A DNA stretch of 64,000 nucleotides from DDH964 sp963763205 (GCA_963763205.1 CAVXNQ010000018.1:62001-126000), one strand, 5' to 3'. Shown: positions 8,258 to 16,659, numbered from the stretch's first letter. Program-made: numbers and translations. The notes: generated by a model not told the origin, from the sequence alone.

Positions 8258-10027
8258 TCAGAAGGGGAAAAAAAGCGGGATGAGGAGGGTGGCGAGGATC
8301 CAGACAATGAGATTGAGCGGCGCTCCGACGCGGGTGTAATCGAGGAACCGGTAGCCGCCGGGTCCCATGACCAGGGCGTTGGACTGGTGGCTGATCGGGG
8401 TCATGAAGCAGGCGGACGCCGCGACCGCGACCGCGAGGAAGAAGGGTTTGGGGTCGGCGCCGAGATCGAGTGCGGTGTTGTAGGCGATCGGCGCAATCAG
8501 GACGGCGGCGGCGGTGTGGCTCATGAATTCCGTCAACAGCGAGGTCAGCAGGATGATGACCGCCAGCACCACCCAGGGGCCATGGGAGCCGACGCCGTCG
8601 ATCAGGAGGTCGGCCAGGTACTGGGCCGCTCCACTCTTCTCCATCGCCAACCCCAGGGGGAGGGTGCCGGCAATGAGGACGATGATCCGCCAGTCGATGT
8701 TCTCGTAAGCCTCCTGGACCGTCAGGCAGCGGGTAAGGACCATCGCCAGGGCGCCGAGAGTGGCGGCGAGCATGATCGGCAGTACCCCGCTTGCCGTCAG
8801 CAGGACCATCGCGGCAAGGATCCCGACCGCCAGCGGAGCCTTGGTCGGCCGGTAGTGGACCGGCGGTACTCCGCCCAGGAGCAGGAAATCCCCGTCCCTG
8901 CCGAGGAGGCCGACATTCTCTTCCGCTCCCTGCAGAAGCAGCACGTCCCCGAACTCCAGGACTACGTGGTCGACCTTTTTCACTACCGGGGCACCGTGGC
9001 GCCAGATCGCCAGCACGGTCAGCCCCCGGCTGTCGCGGAAACGCACCTCGCGCAGCGTCTTGCCGACCAGGGCCGAGTTCGGGGTCAGGGATGCTTCGAC
9101 CACAACGATCTCGCTGGCGAGGTCGGGGGGCGGAGGATTGTCGCGTTCCGGCACCACCGCGAGCCCCTTGGTCTTCTGTACCCTGAGAATGCCTTCGGGA
9201 TTTCCCTCCAGGAACAGAATGTCGCCGGCGCGCAGCTTGGTGTTGCGACGCGGCAGGGGAAGCTTGCGCGTGCCGCGGAGGATGCCGCGCACGCGCAGGT
9301 TGAGGTCCCGCTCGAGATGGCTGAGGGCGATGCTCAGTCCGTCCAGGGGGGAATCGGCAAGGACCTCGACCTCGGTAATGTATTCCTTGACCTGGTAGGT
9401 TTCGGTCAGGGTTCCGGACTTGCGCAGCGGCAGCAGGTGGCGGCCGAGCAGGGCCATGTAGAGGACCCCGGCGGCGACGACGGCCAGCCCCACCGGAGTG
9501 AAATCGAACATCCCCAGTGACTCGCCGGCGTACTGCTGCAGCAGGGTGTTCATGAGGATGTTGGGAGGGGTGCCGATCAGGGTGCAGACCCCGCCGAGCA
9601 GCGAACCGAAAGCGAGGGGGATGAGCAGCTTGGAGGGGCTGAGCTTGAGGGTGCGGGCGATGCCCACGACCACCGGCAGCATCACCGCGGTGGAGCCGAT
9701 ATTGTTGATGAAGCAGGAGAAGAAGGCGACAGTCAGCATGATCACCGCCACCAGCCGCGCTTCGCTGCCCCGCGCCAGCCGGATCAGCCGTTCACCGACC
9801 GCCCCCAGCGCCCCGGTATTGGTGATCGCGGCGCCGATCACGAACATCGCCGCGACGGTGACCACCGCCGGGTTGCTGAAGCCGGCAAAGGCCTCTTCGA
9901 CGGAAACCAGGCCGGTCAGACCGAGGGTCAGCAGAACCAGCAGGCTGACCAAGTCCATACGAATCCGTTCGGTGGCGTAGAGAATGATTGCCACCACCAG
10001 GATAACGAGAACCAGAACGATATCCAT
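8258..10027 (-). CDS. SLC13-family (DASS) permease with two TrkA-C (RCK_C) domains
   Basis: The 589-aa protein has an N-terminal hydrophobic half (about residues 1-205), two soluble TrkA-C-like repeats (about 210-290 and 305-390) and a C-terminal hydrophobic half (about 395-589). This is the layout of the sodium:sulfate/dicarboxylate symporter-like permeases (YfbS-type). Recognisable phrases are NNIGSTAVMLPV, GTPPNILMNTLL and TEFMSHTAAAVLIAPIA. The start ATG follows AAGGACGG. It lies 70 nt downstream of thiE on the same strand and may be the last gene of the thiamine operon, but the substrate is not evident. Confidence 0.85.
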   Translation of the reverse strand: MDIVLVLVILVVAIILYATERIRMDLVSLLVLLTLGLTGLVSVEEAFAGFSNPAVVTVAAMFVIGAAITNTGALGAVGERLIRLARGSEARLVAVIMLTVAFFSCFINNIGSTAVMLPVVVGIARTLKLSPSKLLIPLAFGSLLGGVCTLIGTPPNILMNTLLQQYAGESLGMFDFTPVGLAVVAAGVLYMALLGRHLLPLRKSGTLTETYQVKEYITEVEVLADSPLDGLSIALSHLERDLNLRVRGILRGTRKLPLPRRNTKLRAGDILFLEGNPEGILRVQKTKGLAVVPERDNPPPPDLASEIVVVEASLTPNSALVGKTLREVRFRDSRGLTVLAIWRHGAPVVKKVDHVVLEFGDVLLLQGAEENVGLLGRDGDFLLLGGVPPVHYRPTKAPLAVGILAAMVLLTASGVLPIMLAATLGALAMVLTRCLTVQEAYENIDWRIIVLIAGTLPLGLAMEKSGAAQYLADLLIDGVGSHGPWVVLAVIILLTSLLTEFMSHTAAAVLIAPIAYNTALDLGADPKPFFLAVAVAASACFMTPISHQSNALVMGPGGYRFLDYTRVGAPLNLIVWILATLLIPLFFPF

Positions 10028-10097
10028 GGACCGTCCTTGGTATGGGCACGGTGGTGCTGCTGCTTCTTAACTTCAGTGTAAACGAGGCGGGAAATGC

Positions 10098-10745
10098 TTA
10101 CAAGGCAGGGGGCGGCGAGACTGCCAGGGCAGCGCGAAACTGGCGTGCGGCAGCGGCCGGGTCGGCGGAGGATAGCAGGGCGCCGATGGCGGCGGCGCCG
10201 CAGGCGCCGGCTTGGCGCAGTTCGGGAATCCGGGTGGGAGTGACGCCGCCGAGAGCGAAGACGGGAAGGAGCGCGGCCGCGCAGGCCGCGGTCAGGAGCT
10301 CCGGGCCGACCGGCGCGCCAAAGGGAGCCTTGGAGGGGGTGAACCAGACCGGGCCGAAGGTGACGAAATCGGCCCCGGCCGCCGTGGCCAGGCGCAGCTC
10401 CTCCAGGCTGTGAGTGGAGACGCCGAGCAGCGCCCGGGGGCCGAGCCGCCGGCGCGCGGCCAGGATCGATTCCTTCTCCGCACCCAGATGAACGCCGTCG
10501 GCGCCGACCGCCAGCGCCGACTCGACGCGGCGGTTGACGAACAACTTCGCCCCGCAGCGGGCGGTCAGTTCGCGCAGGCGTCGTGCCAACGTCAGGAAAT
10601 CAGCCTCCGGCAGGTCCTTTTCGCGCAACTGCACGGCCTGCACGCCGCCGGCCAGCGCCCGTTCCACCGCCGCGACCAGGTCGCCGCCGGGGACGACGTG
10701 GCGGTCGGTGATCAGGTAGAGCTGGAAGTTGATCGGTTGGGCCAT
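10098..10745 (-). CDS. thiE: Thiamine-phosphate synthase
   Basis: ThiE joins the pyrimidine (HMP-PP) and thiazole (THZ-P) halves to give thiamine monophosphate in the cytoplasm. The 215-aa product is a TIM barrel beginning QLYLITDRH, with the HMP-PP/thiazole-site phrases QLREKDLP, GADGVHLGAEKE, GVSTHS, FGPVWFTPSKAP and FALGGVTP. I chose ATG 10745 because the product then starts just before the first beta strand; the frame extends further upstream without family-like sequence. It lies 22 nt after thiH in the riboswitch-led operon. Confidence 0.92.
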   Translation of the reverse strand: MAQPINFQLYLITDRHVVPGGDLVAAVERALAGGVQAVQLREKDLPEADFLTLARRLRELTARCGAKLFVNRRVESALAVGADGVHLGAEKESILAARRRLGPRALLGVSTHSLEELRLATAAGADFVTFGPVWFTPSKAPFGAPVGPELLTAACAAALLPVFALGGVTPTRIPELRQAGACGAAAIGALLSSADPAAAARQFRAALAVSPPPAL

Positions 10746-10767
10746 GGGAGCGGTGACGGGTGACGCG

Positions 10768-11895
10768 TTAGGGGTGACGGGGGCGGTCGAGAAAGGCGCT
10801 GTCCCAGTCCTTCCAGACCGGGTCGTAGCCCTTCGCGCGCAGCATCGCCGCGAACTCCTGCGGGGTGCGGTTGTCATCGATGGTGAACTGCTCGGTTTGC
10901 TTCGTCTGCCCGGCGTAACCGCCGGGGGCGGTGCAGGAGCCGGCGCTCATCTGGGTGACCCCCAGCGGCAGCAGGTGATCACGGAAGGCCGCGCTCTCGC
11001 GGGTGGAGAGGACCAGCCCCGCATCGTTGAGCAGCAGGCGCATGGCGCAGATCAGCTGCACGAAACTGCGGTCGGAGACCGGGTGCGGCGGCTGGAAGGC
11101 GCCGTCCGCCGGGCGCATGCGCGGGAAGGAGACGCTGAGCTGGCTGCGCCAGAAGTGGCGGGCGAGGTAGCGGCCGTGCAGCCCGGTGAAGAACGCCTCG
11201 CTGCGGAAGCGCCCGAGGCCAAGCAAAGCGCCGATGCCGATTTTGCGCAGTCCTGCGGCGCCTGCGCGCTCCGGAGTGGCGAGGCGCCAGGCGTAATCGC
11301 GCTTGCGGCCGAAGGGGTGCATCTCGGCGTAGAGGGCCGGCTCGTAAGTCTCCTGGTAGATGGTCAGTCCGTCGACCCCGGCCGCCGCCAGCCGCCGGTA
11401 CTCATCTTCCTCCATCGGAAAGACCTCGATGCTGATGGAGGCGAAATAGGGCCGCACCCGTTTGACCGCCGCCTCCAGGTAGCTGACGTCGGCGACCCGG
11501 GGCGCCTCGCCGGTGAGCAGCAGCACGTGGCGGAAGCCCTGGGCGGAGAGGGCCCGGGCCTCGGCCTCGATCTCCTCCGGCCCCAGGGTGTGGCGGGCCA
11601 CCCGGTTGTGGGCGGAAAAGCCGCAGTAACGGCAGCCGTTGTGGCACTCGTTGGAGAGGTAGATGGGGGCATAGAGGAGGATGGTGTTGCCGAAGCGGCG
11701 CCGGGTGATGTGGTGGGCCCGCTGCGCCAGCGGCTCCAGGAAGGCCTCGGCGGCCGGCGACAACAGCGCCATGTAGTCGGCCTCGGTCAGGCGCTCGGTG
11801 GCCAGGGCCCGCTCCACGTCGGCGGTGTTTTTGGCGGCGATTTCGGCCTCGACCTGGTCGGGGGTGTAGCGCTGGATGATCTCGAGGAAGCTCAT
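10768..11895 (-). CDS. thiH: 2-iminoacetate synthase (radical SAM, tyrosine lyase)
   Basis: ThiH cleaves tyrosine with S-adenosylmethionine to dehydroglycine, the glycine-derived part of the thiazole. The 375-aa protein carries the radical SAM motif CHNGCRYC (Cys84, Cys88, Cys91), preceded by LYAPIYLSNE, and ends in the C-terminal Cys-containing ThiH tail (STRESAAFRDHLLPLG, then GSCTAPGGY). I chose ATG 11895 (MSFLEIIQRY); an upstream in-frame start would begin inside a palindromic intergenic word. Presence of ThiH rather than a glycine oxidase fits an anaerobic lifestyle. Confidence 0.93.
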   Translation of the reverse strand: MSFLEIIQRYTPDQVEAEIAAKNTADVERALATERLTEADYMALLSPAAEAFLEPLAQRAHHITRRRFGNTILLYAPIYLSNECHNGCRYCGFSAHNRVARHTLGPEEIEAEARALSAQGFRHVLLLTGEAPRVADVSYLEAAVKRVRPYFASISIEVFPMEEDEYRRLAAAGVDGLTIYQETYEPALYAEMHPFGRKRDYAWRLATPERAGAAGLRKIGIGALLGLGRFRSEAFFTGLHGRYLARHFWRSQLSVSFPRMRPADGAFQPPHPVSDRSFVQLICAMRLLLNDAGLVLSTRESAAFRDHLLPLGVTQMSAGSCTAPGGYAGQTKQTEQFTIDDNRTPQEFAAMLRAKGYDPVWKDWDSAFLDRPRHP

Positions 11896-11920
11896 GACTT
11901 TTAAAGTTCCTATCGGTCTA

Positions 11921-11940
11921 ATAGGTCCCATGGGGCCTAT
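11921..11940. repeat. Short near-palindrome between thiG and thiH
   Basis: ATAGGTCCCATGGGGCCTAT is palindromic except for one central mismatched pair. A related word (CCCATCGGACCCATC) lies near 5696-5712 upstream of the TonB receptor. Function unknown. Confidence 0.4.
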
Positions 11941-11952
11941 GAAGCGCAGTTT

Positions 11953-12723
11953 TCAGTCTCTTAAAAACCCGGTCAGCGGACTCGACGCCTCGGCCTGCTC
12001 GCGCTGCTCGCCGAGCCCGGCGAGGAAGGCCTCGCGCCCCGCCTCGACCCCCTTCTTGAAGGCGGCGCCCATCGCCCCGGGATCGCGGGCGACGGCCAGG
12101 GCGGTGTTGACCAGCACCGCGTCGGCGCCCAGCTCCATCGCCTCGGCAGCGTGGGACGGGGCGCCGAGGCCGGCATCGACCACCACCGGGACGATCGCCT
12201 GCTCGATGATGATGGCGATCTGCTCGCGGGTCTTGAGCCCCTTGTTGGTGCCGATCGGGGACCCGAGGGGCATCACCGTGGCGGTGCCGGCCTCCTGCAG
12301 GTGCTTGGCGAGGACCGGGTCGGCGTTGATGTAGGGGAGGACGACGAACCCTTCCTTCACCAGCACCTCGGCGGCCTTGAGGGTCTCGATCGGGTCGGGC
12401 AGCAGGTAATAGGGGTCGGGGGTGACCTCCAGCTTGACCCACGGCTCGCAACCGGCGGCACGCGCCAGGCGCGCCAGGCGGATCGCTTCTTCGGCATCGC
12501 GGGCGCCGCTGGTGTTGGGCAGCAGCAGGTACTTCTTCGGGTCGATGTGGGCGAGCAGGCTATCGGCGGGGTTGTCGATGTCCACCCGGCGCAGCGCCAC
12601 GGTGACGATCTCGCATCCCGAGCCCTCCATCGCCGCCACCATCAGGGCGTTGGAGGCGAACTTGCCGGTGCCGACGAGGAGGCGGGAGGAGAAGGTGCGG
12701 CCGGCGATTGTCAACTTGTCCAT
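11953..12723 (-). CDS. thiG: Thiazole synthase
   Basis: ThiG forms the thiazole ring from deoxyxylulose-5-phosphate, dehydroglycine and ThiS thiocarboxylate. The 256-aa TIM barrel shows SSRLLVGTGKF, the VALRRVDID strand and the Schiff-base Lys97 in EPWVKLEV. Phosphate-binding residues lie in MPLGSPIGTN and VDAGLGAPSHAAEAMELG. The start ATG 12723 follows AAGGACCC. It sits between thiS (230 nt upstream, gap filled by a repeat element) and thiH (57 nt downstream). Confidence 0.94.
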   Translation of the reverse strand: MDKLTIAGRTFSSRLLVGTGKFASNALMVAAMEGSGCEIVTVALRRVDIDNPADSLLAHIDPKKYLLLPNTSGARDAEEAIRLARLARAAGCEPWVKLEVTPDPYYLLPDPIETLKAAEVLVKEGFVVLPYINADPVLAKHLQEAGTATVMPLGSPIGTNKGLKTREQIAIIIEQAIVPVVVDAGLGAPSHAAEAMELGADAVLVNTALAVARDPGAMGAAFKKGVEAGREAFLAGLGEQREQAEASSPLTGFLRD

Positions 12724-12760
12724 TGCGGGTCCTTGTCCAATTGAAAGTGAAGTGCATTTT

Positions 12761-12882
12761 GATGGCTTCGCAGAAATCGCCATTCTCACCGCAGAGGTCG
12801 CAGAGAAAAATCTCTAGAATTAATGACTTGGCTCTGTGTCTTCGGTGACTCTGTGTTAATTTCGAATTTTTGCGACTTCATC
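12761..12882. repeat. Imperfect inverted-repeat element between thiS and thiG
   Basis: The outer arms GATGGCTTCGCAGAAATCG (from 12761) and CGAATTTTTGCGACTTCATC (to 12882) pair imperfectly. Inside is CGCAGAGGTCGCAGAG facing CTCTGTGTCTTCGG and CTCTGTG. The core words recur at 38858-38987 and 55911-56042; the outer arms resemble those of 44278-44404. It separates two genes of one operon. The remaining gap holds AT-rich direct repeats (AAAACTCAAAACCTAAAAC) near 12920-12945. Confidence 0.6.
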
Positions 12883-12953
12883 AGTATTGAGTGCCGAGTT
12901 TTATGTTTATCAACGACTTAAAACTCAAAACCTAAAACTTAAAACCGGTGTTT

Positions 12954-13154
12954 TCATCCCCCCCCCACGAACTGCACGATCTCCACCTGGTCCCCGGAGG
13001 CAAGGCGGGTGGCGGCGAAGCGGCTGCGGGGAACGATGGCGCGATTGTGCTCCACGGCGACCCGGGCAGCGTCCATGCCGAGCTGGTCGAGCAGCGCCTG
13101 GACGCTGCTTTCGGCGGGGATGTCGAGCTGTTTGCCGTTGGCGGTGATCTGCAT
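12954..13154 (-). CDS. thiS: Sulfur carrier protein ThiS
   Basis: The 66-aa ubiquitin-fold carrier starts MQITANGKQLDIP and ends QFVGGG. The C-terminal Gly-Gly is adenylated by ThiF and converted to a thiocarboxylate that donates sulfur to ThiG. The VGGG ending is as in Bacillus ThiS. Its C-terminal codons lie in a run of nine C (plus strand, 12958-12966), so the exact Gly count depends on a homopolymer. It lies 11 nt after thiF. Confidence 0.92.
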   Translation of the reverse strand: MQITANGKQLDIPAESSVQALLDQLGMDAARVAVEHNRAIVPRSRFAATRLASGDQVEIVQFVGGG

Positions 13155-13165
13155 GGGGAAAGCTC

Positions 13166-13973
13166 CTAAGCCGGCTCCTCGCCGAGCAGCAGGCGCAGCA
13201 CGGCGTTGGCCTGGTGGTGGGCGGCGATGCCGACCCGTGGCGCCATCAGCCCCTGGCCCGGACCGGCGGCGGTGGAACCGTCGCCGACCAGGGTGAGGCG
13301 GTTCGCGGCGCGGCGGGTGACGACGGTGTTGGACGGGCCGAACCCGGCCATCCCCGAGGCGGCGACCAGCGGTTTGGCGGGAAAATGGCTCGAGGAAGGT
13401 CTCGACCAGCATCGCCTTCTGGTCGGCGCGGTCGAAGGCCTCGACCATGACGTCGACCCCGGCGAAGAGCTGGGGGATGTTCTCCGGCGTCAGCCGGCCG
13501 TGGAAGACCGCGACCTTCACGTAGGGATTGATCCGCGCCAGGTTCTCGCGCAGCGCCTCGACCTTGGCCAGGCCGATCTGGTCGACGAAGTACTGCTGGC
13601 GGTTGAGGTTGGAGGGCTCGACGACGTCGAAGTCGGCGACGATGAGCTGGCCGATGCCGCTGCGGGTGAGGGCGACGGCGATGCTCGAACCGAGGCCGCC
13701 GGCGCCGGCGATGCCGACGATGGCGCGCTTGAGCCGGGCGTGGACGCCGGGAGTGTGGCGGGCGACGAGCAGGGCTTCGAGCTCTTCGGGGGAGGGATGT
13801 TCGCCGCGGCGGATCAACACCAGGCGGTCCCCCTCCTGCAGGGTCCGGTCCGCGTCCAGAGGAAAGCCGTTGAGGATCGCCAGGTCGGCATCGGGCTTGA
13901 ACCGACGGCGCAGTTCTTCGCTGCGGGCGCCGGGTTCGATGTCGATGGGCTGTTCGTTGAGGAAGATGCGCAT
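13166..13973 (-). CDS. thiF: ThiS adenylyltransferase with N-terminal ThiS-like domain, one frameshift
   Basis: ThiF adenylates the ThiS C-terminus. Residues 1-65 form a ThiS-like ubiquitin-fold region (MRIFLNEQPIDIEPG, then GDRLVLIRRGE). The E1-like Rossmann domain follows (VGIAGAGGLGSSIA, then ADFDVVEPSNLNRQ and DVMVEAFDRADQKA). The frame breaks near 13386-13389: one extra base in ATTTT-flanking C/G sequence. After removing it the frame continues EHFPAKPLVAASGMAGFG and ends LLLGEEPA at 13166. Length 808 nt equals 269 codons plus one base. I chose ATG 13973 because the alternative ATG 13988 lies inside the upstream terminator-like hairpin. Confidence 0.85.
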
Positions 13974-13986
13974 GTCCAGAAACGCC

Positions 13987-14007
13987 AAAGGCCGCGAAAA
14001 GCGGCCC
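13987..14007 (-). terminator. Terminator-like hairpin between TPP riboswitch and thiF
   Basis: On the minus strand GGGCCGC-TTTT-CGCGGCC is followed by TTT. It lies 30 nt after the riboswitch aptamer and 14 nt before the thiF start. This fits an expression platform acting by premature termination, or by masking the thiF translation start. The T-run is short, so the mechanism is inferred. Confidence 0.55.
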
Positions 14008-14036
14008 GTCGCGGACAGTGCGTCCGGCTGGTGCGC

Positions 14037-14120
14037 CGCTTCCCTACGCCGGTATGATCCGGATCAGGTTCGAAGGGTCGTCCACCTGCCGTGGACTCTC
14101 AGTGAATCACTCCCCTAGGG
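14037..14120 (-). promoter_or_regulatory. TPP riboswitch (THI element) controlling the thiamine operon
   Basis: The minus strand contains the conserved thi-box parts in order: AGGGGAGTG, ACTGAGAG, ACCCTTCGAACCTGATC, CGGATCATACCGGCGTAGGGAA. P1 pairs CCCTA with TAGGG at the two ends. It should bind thiamine pyrophosphate and repress the downstream thiF-S-G-H-E genes. Confidence 0.95.
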
Positions 14121-14141
14121 CTGCAAACAGATTGTCCTGTG

Positions 14142-14171
14142 AACCTACCAGCAGGACCCGGCGCTTGTCAA
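14142..14171 (-). promoter_or_regulatory. Probable promoter of the thiamine operon
   Basis: On the minus strand there is a perfect -35 TTGACA (14166-14171), an 18-nt spacer and a -10 TAGGTT (14142-14147). The predicted start near 14135 places the TPP aptamer right at the 5' end of the transcript, as expected. Confidence 0.55.
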
Positions 14172-14344
14172 CGGCTTTGTCCCGCAGCGATTTCCCCCGG
14201 GACCTCGGCCGGAAGGCGGCGGACGGGCAGCTCGGCCGCGTCAGGGGTGCGGCGGCGCGGCGCACGGCACAATCGACGCCAGCGGCACGTTTCTCGCAAA
14301 TTCTCATAAATCACCCGAAAACGCTCCGCACGACCCGGGAAATC

Positions 14345-14373
14345 TTGTCATTTGGCGGCAAGTTGTGTAGGAT
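14345..14373 (+). promoter_or_regulatory. Probable promoter of the radical SAM-hemE-hemH unit
   Basis: The -35 TTGTCA (14345-14350), 17-nt spacer and -10 TAGGAT (14368-14373) lie about 50 nt before the start codon of the radical SAM gene. It is divergent from the thiamine promoter, with nothing else seen between them. Confidence 0.55.
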
Positions 14374-14421
14374 GGGCGGGCTTTGCCGGATGGGCAGGGC
14401 GGTTCTGACAAAGGAGTCCCA

Positions 14422-15534
14422 ATGACCACGGTCAACCAAGAGTTCATCCCCAAATGGATCGCCTGGGAATCGACCCAGCGCTGCAACCTCAACTGCGTCC
14501 ACTGCCGCTGCTCCTCGGACATGAACGCCGCCGCCGGCGATTTCAATACCGAGGAGGCCAAGAAGCTGATCGACGACATCTGCGAGGTGAGCAAGCCGGT
14601 GATGGTCCTCTCCGGCGGCGAGCCGCTGCTGCGGCCGGACATCTTCGAGATCGCCCGCTACGGCACCGACAAGGGGCTGCGCATGTGCATGGCGACCAAC
14701 GGCACCCTGATCGACGACGAGGTCTGCGCCAAGATGAAGGCGGCCGACATCAAGATGGTCTCCCTGTCGCTGGACGGCTCCTGCGCCGAAATCCACGACG
14801 ATTTCCGCTCCTGCCCCGGCGCCTTCGAGGGGACGATCCGCGGCGCCGAGACCCTCAAGCGCAACGGCATCAAGTTCCTGGTCAACTCCTCTTTCACCAA
14901 GCGCAACCAGCACGACATCGGCGCCACCTTCAAGCTCGCCAAGAGCCTCGGGGCCACCGCCTGGTACATGTTCATGATCGTCCCCACCGGCCGCGGCGAG
15001 GAGATCATGAACGAGCTGATCACCAAGGAGGACTACGAGGAGATCCTCTCCTGGCACTACGCGCAGGAGAAGCAGGAGGAGGAGATCCTCATGCGTCCCA
15101 CCTGCGCTCCCCACTACTACCGGATCGTCCCGCAGATGGCCAAGGCCGAAGGGGTCCCCTTCGAGCGCCGCTGCCTGACCTTCTCCACCGGCGGCGGCAA
15201 GGGGTGCATCGCCGCCCAGACCATCTGCCTGATCGACTGCTTCGGCAACCTCAAGCCCTGCTCCTATTTCCACTCCTCCGTCGGCAATGTCAAGCAGGTC
15301 CCCTTCAAGGAGCTCTGGTTCAACGCCAAGACCTTCAACGACCTGCGCGATTTCAAAAAATACAAAGGCAAGTGCGGCGAGTGCGAGTTCATCAATGTCT
15401 GCGGCGGCTGCCGCGCCCGGGCCGACGCGGTCTATGGCGACTACATGGAAGAGGAGCCCTTCTGCAACTACATCCCGCAGCGCACGCTGAAGCGGATGGA
15501 AAAGGAAGCGGCCGAGAACGCGCCCAAGGCGTAA
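14422..15534 (+). CDS. Radical SAM/SPASM protein linked to heme biosynthesis (AhbC/AhbD/NirJ-like)
   Basis: The 370-aa protein has the radical SAM cluster motif CNLNCVHC (Cys21, Cys25, Cys28) and the SAM-binding GGE (SGGEPLLRPD). A C-terminal SPASM domain has many cysteines (DCFGNLKPC, then KCGECEF and VCGGCRARA). The start follows AAGGAG. This architecture and the neighbours hemE and hemH point to porphyrin or heme chemistry such as the AhbC/AhbD enzymes or NirJ. Since hemE and hemH indicate the protoporphyrin route, its exact reaction is not settled. It is separated from hemE by an AT-rich inverted repeat. Confidence 0.82.
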   Translation: MTTVNQEFIPKWIAWESTQRCNLNCVHCRCSSDMNAAAGDFNTEEAKKLIDDICEVSKPVMVLSGGEPLLRPDIFEIARYGTDKGLRMCMATNGTLIDDEVCAKMKAADIKMVSLSLDGSCAEIHDDFRSCPGAFEGTIRGAETLKRNGIKFLVNSSFTKRNQHDIGATFKLAKSLGATAWYMFMIVPTGRGEEIMNELITKEDYEEILSWHYAQEKQEEEILMRPTCAPHYYRIVPQMAKAEGVPFERRCLTFSTGGGKGCIAAQTICLIDCFGNLKPCSYFHSSVGNVKQVPFKELWFNAKTFNDLRDFKKYKGKCGECEFINVCGGCRARADAVYGDYMEEEPFCNYIPQRTLKRMEKEAAENAPKA

Positions 15535-15537
15535 ACC

Positions 15538-15604
15538 CAATTTTGAATTTTGAATTCTGAATGTTGAATTCAATTCAAAATTCAAAATTCGCAATTCAAA
15601 ATTT
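15538..15604. repeat. AT-rich inverted repeat between radical SAM gene and hemE
   Basis: About 67 nt built from repeats of TTGAATTTTGAATT and its complement AATTCAAAATTCAA, with GAATTC words at the centre. The base composition is in sharp contrast with the GC-rich neighbours. It ends just before the hemE ribosome site. It could form a long hairpin; function unknown. Confidence 0.6.
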
Positions 15605-15626
15605 GTCATATCAGGAGGTTTTCCCG

Positions 15627-16655
15627 ATGTCCACCGAATACACCTTCCTCAAGGCCTGCTGGGGCCAGCCGACCGACTACACCCCCGTCTGGCTGATGCG
15701 CCAGGCCGGCCGCTACCTTCCCCAGTACATGGAAGTGCGCAAGAAGTGCACTTTTCTCGAACTCTGCAAGACCCCGGAGCTGGCCGCCGAGGTGACGATC
15801 CAGCCCATCGACTATCTGGGCGCCGACGCCGCGATCCTCTTCTCCGACATCCTCACCCCGGTGGAGCCGATGGGGATGAAGCTCGACTTCGTCCCCGGTC
15901 CGGTCTTCGAGAACCCGGTGCGGTCCATGGCCGACGTCGAGAAGCTGCGCATCCCGCAGATGGAGGAGGACGTCCCCTACGTGCTGGAGACCATCAAGAT
16001 CCTGCGCCGCGCCTTCGAAGGACGGGTGCCGCTGATCGGTTTCGGCGGGGCGCCCTTCACCCTGGCCTGCTACATGGTCGAAGGGAAGGGGAGCAAGGAT
16101 TTCGCCCAGATCAAGAAGATGATGTACGCCGCTCCCGACGTCTACGCGGCGCTGATGGAGAAGGTCACCGAGATGGACCGCCAGTACCTCAACGCGCAGA
16201 TCGCGGCCGGGGCCCAGGCGATCCAGATCTTCGACACCTGGGGGGGCATCCTTGCTCCGGTCGACTACCAGAAGTACATCCTCCCCTACACCAAGAAGCT
16301 GATCGACGGCCTCGACCGCAAGGGGATTCCGGTCATTCACTTCGTCAAGGGCGCCGGCACCATGCTCGACCTGGTCAAGAAGGCCGGCAGCGACGTCGTC
16401 GGCCTCGACTGGCACATCGGTTTGGACACCGCCCGCGACATCCTCGGCGCGAACATCGCCGTCCAGGGGAACCTCGACCCCACCGTCCTCTACGCCCCCA
16501 AGGCGCACATTCGCCAGGAGGTGCAGCGGATCATCGACGAAAATGCCGGCCGCCCCGGGCACATCTTCAATCTCGGCCACGGCATCCTGCCGACGGTCGA
16601 TCCCGAGCACGCCAGGTACATGGTCGAGTGCGTGCACGAGCTGAGTGGGAAATAA
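15627..16655 (+). CDS. hemE: Uroporphyrinogen decarboxylase
   Basis: HemE removes four carboxyl groups from uroporphyrinogen III to give coproporphyrinogen III. The 342-aa product is of normal family length. Family signatures are PVWLMRQAGRYLPQY (substrate-binding Arg), ILFSDILTPVEPMG (catalytic Asp), GFGGAPFTLACYM and FNLGHGILP. ATG 15627 follows AGGAGG at 15613-15618. Downstream it is separated from hemH by an inverted repeat. Confidence 0.96.
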   Translation: MSTEYTFLKACWGQPTDYTPVWLMRQAGRYLPQYMEVRKKCTFLELCKTPELAAEVTIQPIDYLGADAAILFSDILTPVEPMGMKLDFVPGPVFENPVRSMADVEKLRIPQMEEDVPYVLETIKILRRAFEGRVPLIGFGGAPFTLACYMVEGKGSKDFAQIKKMMYAAPDVYAALMEKVTEMDRQYLNAQIAAGAQAIQIFDTWGGILAPVDYQKYILPYTKKLIDGLDRKGIPVIHFVKGAGTMLDLVKKAGSDVVGLDWHIGLDTARDILGANIAVQGNLDPTVLYAPKAHIRQEVQRIIDENAGRPGHIFNLGHGILPTVDPEHARYMVECVHELSGK

Positions 16656-16659
16656 CGCC

